Shown here piece by piece: positions 56,100 through 64,000 of a stretch of 64,000 nt of DNA (position 1 is the first letter of the stretch; every line of letters begins with the position of its first letter). Location: positions 88,150 through 152,149 of the forward strand of contig MU130079.1 of NCBI GenBank assembly GCA_015039465.1, read 5' to 3'. The translations under genes and the position numbers were made by a program. The stretch is from Phlegmacium glaucopus. Taxonomy: Eukaryota; Basidiomycota; Agaricomycetes; Agaricales; Cortinariaceae. Below the pieces are notes generated by a model, which was given only the letters and a program-made list of their open reading frames with translations, was not told where the DNA came from and made no database searches.

Positions 56100-57267
56100 T
56101 CTACTAAATACCCCTTTTCTCATCCTTCCCTTCATACCAAAGTATGTCTCACCCAACCATGTGTCTCGTATTGAGAACATTGTCTCGTTGGAATCTTTCC
56201 GGACTGGGGACACTCTTTGCATGTGTCCACCTAACTAGCTTATGTACCAGTAGCTGCCTGTGTAACCTAGCCATAAACAATATTAAATAGATTTTTTATT
56301 CTAAGTGAATGCAAGAAACGAGCATGAATGTCTGCATTGATCTCTCAGATCAAATCTTCCTTTGATAACATAACGTTCAACTAAATTGAACTTATTATTG
56401 GTCACTGTATGTCGTAACACAGATATAATGAAAACCTAAGTACTGTAGGCTTCCAAAACAGAGTAGTCACCAAAAAAACGACAGCACTCCATAGAATTAT
56501 ATTACAATCTATGATTATGTTCACTTATATTTTTCTGACACACCCCAAAGGCACCACAATGGTTTCTTTGCCTTTCTTGTAACACCTTACATCAACCATA
56601 TGCCCAATAATTCTCTTATTTATTGGCATTATTGGCAGGTAGAAATAAAGTTGAACTTATATTCACTCACCCTGCTCTTTGCTTGGTACATCCCTAAACT
56701 GCATGAAATAGCTTTAAAAAATATAATATAAGCAGATCAATAGATATACCTTATATTGTCCTGTGGCCTGGTTCAGAAAGAGATATTGAAATTGAAATCA
56801 TGAAGAAAAAGAAAGAACAGAAAACTTAACTTACCCCAATAACATGTTCTTTCTTCTTCAGGACCGTCCAATACCTAGGTACATAGGTACTGATCTCCCA
56901 TTCTGAGTTTGCATTTACTCAAAATTCTATGTAGTATCCTTTTCCGATAGCGCCCATATTTCCAAATAAGTTGTAAGGAAGATTATGAATAATTGACAAA
57001 TGAAAAGAATTAGAACGAGCAAAATCAAAGATAGTTATGAGGTAAAGCTAAAATATCTTATTCGACTACAAAGAATAAGTAACATTATATATTGACTATT
57101 CCATTAAATATAGTGAAAAAAATTAATATAACATGTAGACGCCTGTCATAAATGATCATGACCATATTTTCACGTGATGTGCAAGGATTTGTAAGACAAG
57201 AATGAAGAATTTACGGTAATACAAAAGGGGAAGATATTGAAGAAGAGTATAAGAACAAGTCTTTACT
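56100..57267. other. AT-rich spacer, no gene recognised
   Basis: No frame longer than background and no clear repeat between two MITEs. Confidence 0.4.
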
Positions 57268-57269
57268 AC

Positions 57270-58120
57270 AGTTGCAGACAACCAAACACAACAATTTTGA
57301 TATCTCAGGATCAGGAAGTTTTTTGGGACAAACTGATTTCAGATTTGGATTCAGCAGGTTGAAATACATCAAAAAACATGTCTCCGAAGTTTCTCCCACA
57401 ACCCTTCAAGTTAGGGTGGCCAAATTTTTTGGACCAAAAGTTGTAAAAAAATGTATGCTACCTCGGTTCAGAATGGCACCAGTCGACATCATTGCTCTGT
57501 TATAAACCTGTCAATGTTGTTTTTGTTTCAACAGCCCATGTGGCTGGCTTTCAAGTGGACTCTAAATGCTATAATTCAAGTTTTTTGAGGGCTACCATTG
57601 CAAGGAACCTAAAACATGATCATACCTACTAAGTAGTACTAGTATACCACCGCAGTGGCACATCATGGTTTTAGACAATGTCAACAATGAGAGGGAGAGA
57701 GAGAAAACAAAAGCTCCTTGGAAAGATGAAGACGGAGACCAAACCGAGACATGCAGAAATGAAATGTCACGTGAAAGCCAAAATCACATACTTTTACCGA
57801 TGTCACAGAGTGTCACAGGTATTTTGTTCCATTTTTTTCTGCCACAACCCTTAGTCTAAACCCAAATCAGCAAACATAATCATGTTTATCTCATCAAAAG
57901 CTTTTGATTTAGCATTTCTCACATTTTTCCCAATTTTTTTGGGGGGAGTGGCCAATTTTGGGGGTTTGTCAGCCCAAAAATTTTGATCTAAGGAAATCGG
58001 CACGTAGAAATATGTTCATTAGGGTGCAATATACATGTTTCAACAGTTTTTGACTATTCTGAATGTTTGTGGCAGTGTGCATAATTCATCAAAATTGTTG
58101 TGTTTGGTTGTCCGCAACTG
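57270..58120. mobile_element. Tc1/mariner-type non-autonomous element (851 bp)
   Basis: The left end CAGTTGCAGACAACCAAACA and the right end (inverse CAGTTGCGGACAACCAAACA) match over about 31 bp with one difference, and a TA lies on each side (57268-57269, 58121-58122). The CAGT start and TA target are Tc1/mariner features. The interior frames (for example FGFSRLKYIKKHVSEV at 57345) do not resemble a transposase. Confidence 0.88.
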
Positions 58121-58353
58121 TACGTAAGACTCGTAATCATGGCCAGCTACTCGGATATACTTACGTAATATTGAGTATAGCCGAGCTAATCAGTGCGACA
58201 GTCAGCCTGTCACTACATCGATGATCATATATCAATCATATCTTACCAAAGTTACAGTCAGGCAGTGTGGGAGAGATGGAACGATTTCCCATGCCAGGAA
58301 TAAGCGCCTTCTAAGTTCTTTCTCTCTGCAGTCTCCCCTAGGCATTTTGAGGA

Positions 58354-61300
58354 ATGATTATACCCATCTTCGATGTATCTGGGGTTACTGGCGCATCAGG
58401 CACCTCGGGCACGAGTCGTGGTCACTCTAGGGCTTCTGGCGGGGACGGTCTGGGGGGCGGCCACGGCACTGGTGGCCGATGTGGCACATCCGCTGGCACC
58501 ATCGCAGTGCGACTTACTACACCAACAACTACCGCGAACATTCCCAAAAATGTGGTCCTGCCTAACCCCATTGACGCGGATGTGAAGCTCGACGCTTCCA
58601 TCGTCCATACCGCTGGCCAGCTGAAAAAGATGGATACTATACTGAAGATTGACTCGGGGGGGTCGATGTCCTTTTTTACTCTGGGCGGACACGGTGGCAA
58701 TGGTGGCAATGGTGGCAATGGCCAACATGGAGGACATGGATACGAGTATGGCGCTTTTCTTGTACTCTCCTTCAATGAATCCATTTCTGAATACGCTTGG
58801 AGAACAGTGGGAGGGATGCAACTTCATACAGTGATGGTACTGATGGTGGTCGTGGTGGTAACGGAGGAAATGGCGGTAACGCAGGTAAAGGCGGTGATGG
58901 TGGATCTGGAGGAACCATTCGAATCTCTGCTCTTAAAGCCGACACTCATCTCTTTGTGCTCTGTGGTACCACCAAGTATTCTTGCGGAAGAGGGGGTTCA
59001 GCAGGGACACCAGGGATCAGAGGCAAGTCTTTTCAGGGTTATCTTACTATGTCCTTTGTCTGAAATCAACTTCTCCATCAGGCACTGGAGGAAGTGGTGG
59101 GAAAGGCGGCTCGTCATACACGTATTCATATAAGGTTGGAGAAGAAACATATTGGAAGACAAATCCCGGTGGCCACGACGGCCCATCTGGGTGGGATGGT
59201 ATCGATGGTAAAAGGGCCCTGCCAGGCCGGGATGGGCAAGACGGGGCGGTCCACTTCGTAGTACACGACGGCGAGACCCACCTGAAATATGACCGCATCT
59301 TCAATCTGAATCTCCTCAAATTCAAACTTGTACCAGTAAAACAAGATGGAATCATCGAGCCGGGATGCAGGGTTCTCGTTTCATCCATAAAGATTAGGAA
59401 CGACGGCGGGATGCCGACACCCACGACGCGGAATGTGCTTGCGTACATCAAGCCTGATGACTGTGGGCCAGCTATGCTGCATCGCCCGAGCTGGGTGGTG
59501 TCTGAAGGCTACGATCGTTTCGTCTCACTCCCCCCGGGCTTGGAACCCGATGTTACTACCGTTGTGCAATGTGCTACATTCAACCGCACACCCGACGGAA
59601 GTATTGCACCGGAGATCAATGCAGCGGGAGAGTATCTTGCATTCTGCGTTGCTCCGGTCGATCCTGTCCTCGCGTTGTCCACTCTTCCAGATCGGCACCT
59701 CCGTGGTGAAGTGTTCAAGGTCACCGCATCACTTACGATCAGGGCACAGATGACACCCTTTGGTAGGGATTTTGACGCGTTTATCAACCCAATGCCGTTC
59801 CCCATAACCTATCCTGTGAAAATGAGCCCTGTCGCCTGTTTACCCTCCCTTCTGCCTGGTGGCAATACCCTTGTGAAGTTCTCGGTCTCCAACGTGGCGC
59901 TCAGGGGGTATGGAGAGGATAGTAAAATAGGGCGGGTGGTGATCGTCAAAGCCACTTATACCGGCGGAGATTTGGGCGCTTCCAAAGTGCAGTTCGTTCC
60001 AATCGTTGACGGGAATCCTACTAGTCCCATTGCCCTCAATCAATTGACACAAGTCTTATGGCCCATACCACACCTCTCAGCTGGGGAGACATGCAACCTA
60101 TCAGGACGTCTATCGTTATTGGAGGATGCCGAACCTTACACCACGGCAGACTTCTCGGTGGATCTCCTCCTCGGCGAGATCTGCAATCCCAGCAATGCTA
60201 TCAGAATCCAACGTCGCCAAATCAGTGTCTGTACATCCACAGTGTACAAGAAGACTCCTAACTCAGGCACCCTGCTCGTGGTCAATCCACAAACGACGAA
60301 GGAGGAGCTTAAAGCCTGGGAGGAATTGGCTAGGTTCATATTTGGTGAGAATAATCCTGCTGGAGTCGTTGACGTGTGGGACATCTCGCAGGAGGGGGAC
60401 TTTGATCTCAATGCCGTCCTGATGAGCGGCTCGACCCTCATCGAAGACTGGCGATCTTGCACCATCGTCGTCCTGGACAACCCTTTCGACAATTTCAGGA
60501 CACGTACTGCCAACGAGAGGCAGGACGATAGTGCACTGCAATATGTCAACCCAGATCAACTCACCGAGGCTGCGTTGTCTAACGGCACGCATTTCTGCAT
60601 CGTTTCGTCACTGCTCGAGAAGTCGGCTGCGCAGGATCAACACTTGGTAACGCCACAGAGAGGGATTGACTTCACTTCCTCGATGGCCTTTGAGACTGTT
60701 CGTCATCTCTTGGATCCATTTGCCATCGAACCAACATCATTTGTGGTATATGGAAATTCAAAGGACTTCGTTGCAGCGGAGGTTAACGTCCGGGTTGACA
60801 ACACCCCCATGCCCAAAGGATTCTGGTCCACGAAGCACCAGCCACCCATACATCAAACAGATTCGAATCCACCTCAGGCATACACGCGCGTGGAACGCAT
60901 TATCCTAGTACAAAGGGCCAAGCCATTCAAATCTCTGAAAAAAGTGGTGAAACTCGCAGCTTCTCTGCGGAAGGAACTATTGAGAAAGCATCCAGAACGG
61001 CGGTACACTCTCTCGGTGTGTCATTCTCGGGAGATAGGACACGTCTTGCTGCAAGCTTGTTGTCAGATTCCGCCAAAGATGCAAGCCGCTATTCGTGTTC
61101 GTCGTTTACTGGATGTGTTGTCACTCTCATCCCGTATCACGCTCACAGCTGCGCCAGCCTCTCCTGTTGACAAAATGGCGTTATCCCCGAATGCTGCAAC
61201 TATCCACACGCCCGCATTCATAAAATCTCCCCAGGTCACCTCAGCGTTTGTCCAGAGTATTCCATACGCATGTCGACTCGCTCTCTATGTTGAAGCGTTG

Positions 61301-62140
61301 TGCACACTTGATTTATCGCCTTCAATGAATGATGAACAAAGAGCTGGAGTATTAAGGGCAAGTCTGCTTGCGGATTTGGCATGTGAACAGGAAGTGTTAC
61401 GATTGAAGAAACGAAATCATGGGCTGACAGAAGCCTGCTTCAAGCTGCTGATGCCACGGCTAAGCGCATTTTGTCAGATTGATCTGCCTGCCATGCCTCT
61501 GGAATCTGCGGGAAGACATCACCTCTTGGCTCTTCTGACAGACTTGAAAGCGTACATGGCATCCAAATTCTCCTGGTATCAAGGGATTTTTCCTGGCTAC
61601 CGTTCTTCCCGGGTCACTAAGGTGTCCAATAATTTGATTGACGGTTTTATGTCTCGCATTTTTTCCTCTAAATCTTCAGCAAAGAAACACATTGCAGCCG
61701 CTTCATCCAAGACCCTGAAAGAGTGGAAGAAAGATTTGAAGTCAACGAAAAAGTCACTTAGCAGGAGTGGCAACCCAAACCAACTTGTTGTCACCCTTAA
61801 AGGACGTGCCCTCGCTGCTATTCTTGGAAGTGTCGCCTGGGGAGAAAATAAGTGGTCTGACGATCCCAATAATCCTGTCTCGGTTGCAGGAAGCGTCTGT
61901 ACCGAGTTCGGCATGCTTTTCACTCCTGAATCGTTCACAGCTTGCAGGAACCCCGCATCCTTTGGTCATCCTACGACAGCAGAAGCTGCTAGTGGCAGTG
62001 GGCTAGGCTCCATCACCCATAACAGAGACTCAACGGTGGTCACTAACTCGTCAATTATCCGAAAGGCAACGATCACGTCGAGGAGCACCCTCAACAAACG
62101 GCTAGCATCTGACTTCACATCTAGTCTACACTCAGATTGA
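58354..62140 (+). CDS. Glycine-rich collagen-like protein with large C-terminal domain, 3 exons
   Basis: Exons 58354-58745, 58808-59022 and 59082-62140 give 3,666 bases, that is 1,221 residues and a stop. Intron 1 is GT-AG (62 bp) and intron 2 is GC-AG (GCAAGT donor, 59 bp). The first 310 or so residues hold collagen-like Gly-x-y runs (GGNGGNGGNGQHGGHG, GGRGGNGGNGGNAGKGGDGG, GGHDGPSGWDGIDG) around a short beta-rich segment. The rest is a non-repetitive domain with beta-rich parts (VVVQ, VKFSVSNVALRG) and a C-terminal helical part (KTLKEWKKDLKSTKKSLSR). There is no clear signal peptide or membrane segment. From memory the layout resembles fungal collagen-like proteins with a DUF7932-type domain; this is unverified. 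GC-richer and unbroken, it looks like a host gene. Function unknown. Confidence 0.85.
58746..58807 (+). other. Intron 1 of the collagen-like gene
   Basis: GTATGG donor and AACAG acceptor. Splicing joins GGA-TAC-GA to T-GGG-AGG and brings the second glycine-rich block into frame. Confidence 0.8.
59023..59081 (+). other. Intron 2 of the collagen-like gene (GC-AG)
   Basis: GCAAGT donor and CCATCAG acceptor. Splicing joins GIRG to TGGSGGKGG and keeps the frame. Without it the frame stops at 59061. GC donors are a known minority class and usually have exactly this GCAAGT form. Confidence 0.8.
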
Positions 62141-62920
62141 ACGCAAGGATATACACATCTAGACTCGGAACCAGGTCGAGACTAGTGATGGTTCAGACTC
62201 GAGACCACTCAAAACTAGTGATGGTAATCCTTACTGGCCAGGGGTTTTGGAGGGTAATGGTTAGGGGTATAGAAGGGTCTGGGGGTCTTCCATTCCGCCC
62301 ATAGTGTACTGTATTCAACTATGTTTCTCTTTTATTGTTTACTCTCTTTACTTTCCATTCAAGACCGTTTGATTTGATTCTGTTACCCCCAATTTATGTA
62401 AGCTTAAACAGTGAAGCTGATCACAATCTTGAAATATGAACGTTTCAACGCCAGCATGATCTCCTCAAACATCGAGACCGAACCGAGTCTGGTATCCACT
62501 GAAGTAATTAATGTCGAGAAACAAAGACTCGGAGTATGTGTCTTTCTTCTCTTAGAACTCACTTCGTTGGCTTAACTCTTTATCAAGAATTACTCAAACA
62601 ACCAGAAGATGCTGTACGTTTCTGTGTCTGTGGGCTTGTCAACTGATGCCAATCAAGTTTGTAGGTTCGATGAGAATTACAACCTTGCATCAACACAATC
62701 ATTAAGGAAGTTGTTTAGTCAACCATGTATCTACAACGATCGGTGCAGCCGCTGGTGAGGATTTCACGGCTTTGATGGTATCTCAGTTGACTCTTTCCTC
62801 TTCAACATTACAACACTAGCTGTCAACGCCGAACTGCTCGACTTTTTATGTTCGGTACCCATGCTGCTCATTGCAAGTCACTTGTATAACCGGTAACATC
62901 ACCACATTTCTTCTTAACGA
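62141..62920. other. 3' flank of the collagen-like gene
   Basis: Intergenic region with two near-repeats of ACTAGTGATGGT (62182, 62213). No gene was recognised. The convergent gene on the minus strand ends at about 62925. Confidence 0.5.
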
Positions 62921-62924
62921 CAAC

Positions 62925-63482
62925 TTTCCAGACAACTTTGAGAAGTCGAGGAGGTAGTCGTCGAACCACCCAATACAGAAGAATGAAGGGAACAAGGTCT
63001 AGTAGCAGACATAGGAGCCAGTTTCTTCGGATCCACAACTGGTACCGGAGGAGTAGCAACACCAGCACCCCTAACAGTTCTCTTCCCCTCGTTGTTCGAA
63101 TCCGACTCGTAGACTTTGAACTACCCGCATTACTAGCCACAGAAGTAACCGAAGTACTGGACCCCCTCGTTTGTTCACTAATAGGAGAATTGGCTTTTGA
63201 TTTATCACCACTGCCACTGCTGGGTGTACGCATACTGATAGTAGATGCACCAGACCCTGGACGAGATCGTGCAGTGGGAGTTAAACAAACGCTGGTGCTG
63301 GCTGTATGAAACGTGGCTGTACTGTCGGTTGCACTTGAAAGACTGGATATGGAACGGTTCTTGGATGTGGTAGATAGACGGTGGAGTAGTCTAACTGGAC
63401 TCCTAGCTAGGGCTCGTAGATGCGTCGAGCTGGTTAGCGTTGCACGTAGCAGCAGGAGGTAAGCGGTGATGTTACCTTGCTG
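62925..63482 (-). CDS. Ser/Thr-rich protein, 3' exon(s)
   Basis: After a TTTACAG acceptor-like site at about 63483 the minus frame reads through LTSSTHLRALARSPVRLLHR, LSTTSKNRSISSLSSATDS, TASTSVCLTPTARSRPGSG, MRTPSSGSGDKSKANSPISE and QTRGSSTSVTSVASNAGSS. A frame change near 63110 leads to YESDSNNEGKRTVRGAG, VATPPVPVVDPKKLAPMS, SVLGGSTTTSSTSQSCLES and a stop at about 62925. The Ser/Thr/Arg-rich, low-complexity character suggests a disordered regulatory protein. The opposite-strand frame (62938-63309) is its shadow. The frame change may be a missed intron or a sequence error. Confidence 0.5.
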
Positions 63483-63893
63483 TAAAGCAAGGTCTCACCG
63501 GGGTCTAAATTCAGGGTCTTTTAAGTTCACGTGAATAAACACAAATAAACACTCCACTGTGTCGTCCTGGTCTGAATTCGCTAAAGACACCGAAAGTTAA
63601 ACGAAAGTTTGTAGTTATTTGTTTTAAGGCTTTAACGACCTCCTTAACATAATTGAAGCCACATTTAACGCCTTGAAAGCCTCAAAGACAAAGCTGACAG
63701 TTGTAAGTAACTTTCTCTCTCCCAATTCCCTCCAATTCTCATAAAAAAAAAACCCGTAAATCGAAGAAACGCAACCGCAACGAAACACGTGAGTTGGAAG
63801 TCACGATATTGCGGTCATGCGTTATTTGTTGATTTCGCAGATAGACATCTCTCATCGATAGACGTCTATCCCTCCTTTGCCATAAACACTTAC

Positions 63894-64000
63894 AACACTC
63901 GCTTCCATCTGCCTCGACTGTCATGCGCTATTAAATAGTTCTCTCTTGGTTCAATGGCGGTGAGCTTGCTTACTGACGTCTGGGACCTCAGCGTGCTCAT
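63894..64000 (-). CDS. Probable first exon of the Ser/Thr-rich gene (partial)
   Basis: An ATG at the very end of the window (63998-64000, minus strand) starts MSTLRSQTSVSKLTAIEPRE and continues to KRVL, where a consensus donor GTAAGTG follows (63893). This could be exon 1 of the gene at 62925-63482 or of a separate gene whose upstream region is outside the window. Confidence 0.4.

Noticed and set aside
62938..63309. Arg/Ser-rich protein on the plus strand
   Set aside because: The opposite strand gives a longer, Ser/Thr-rich reading with a plausible acceptor and upstream exon. The plus frame is its shadow.

Overview
The window looks like a repeat-rich stretch of a filamentous fungal genome, most likely an agaricomycete basidiomycete. 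This is an inference from short GT-AG introns of about 45-85 bases, AT-rich intergenic DNA, a LINE with an RNase H domain, a DIRS-type tyrosine-recombinase retroelement, fungal-type Helitron proteins and many small inverted-repeat elements. No rRNA, tRNA or CRISPR array was seen. Most of the sequence is transposon on transposon; only the last 6 kb looks like ordinary gene territory.

Layout. 1-5.2 kb: a MITE end, a decayed coiled-coil gene, a 2.2-kb repetitive element with a 204-bp tandem array, and a 412-bp solo LTR with a 5-bp target-site duplication (TSD). 5.2-17.1 kb: a decayed LINE (LINE-1) split by an 881-bp LTR-like element and by a nearly full-length second LINE (LINE-2, 10.13-16.41 kb) with its own target duplication and A-rich tail. 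17.1-22.7 kb: Helitron debris, LTR-like copies, hAT-type MITEs and a gene fragment. 22.7-38.4 kb: one minus-strand Helitron, interrupted by an 8.4-kb Mutator-like terminal-inverted-repeat element that carries a DIRS-like retroelement, in whose recombinase gene an LTR-like element sits, itself hit by a fully palindromic MITE. 39.9-54.9 kb: several uncharacterised multi-exon genes or gene remnants with solo LTRs and MITEs in them, plus minisatellites. 55.4-58.1 kb: two TA-flanked MITEs. 58.35-62.14 kb: an apparently intact three-exon gene for a 1,221-residue glycine-rich, collagen-like protein. 62.9-64.0 kb: the start of a Ser/Thr-rich gene on the minus strand that leaves the window.

The most unusual observation is at about 22,995-24,543, between the Helitron C-terminus and a 916-base N gap. 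This stretch has no open frame on either strand, but the plain complement read left to right, without reversal, gives about 516 codons broken by one stop. That frame encodes the missing part of the Helitron: the end of the PIF1-type helicase followed by a ubiquitin-specific-protease-like domain. The piece is therefore a string reversal of the expected + strand. DNA inversion cannot produce this, so it points to an assembly or gap-filling error. When read correctly, it shows that this Helitron family fuses a helicase to a deubiquitinase-like domain.
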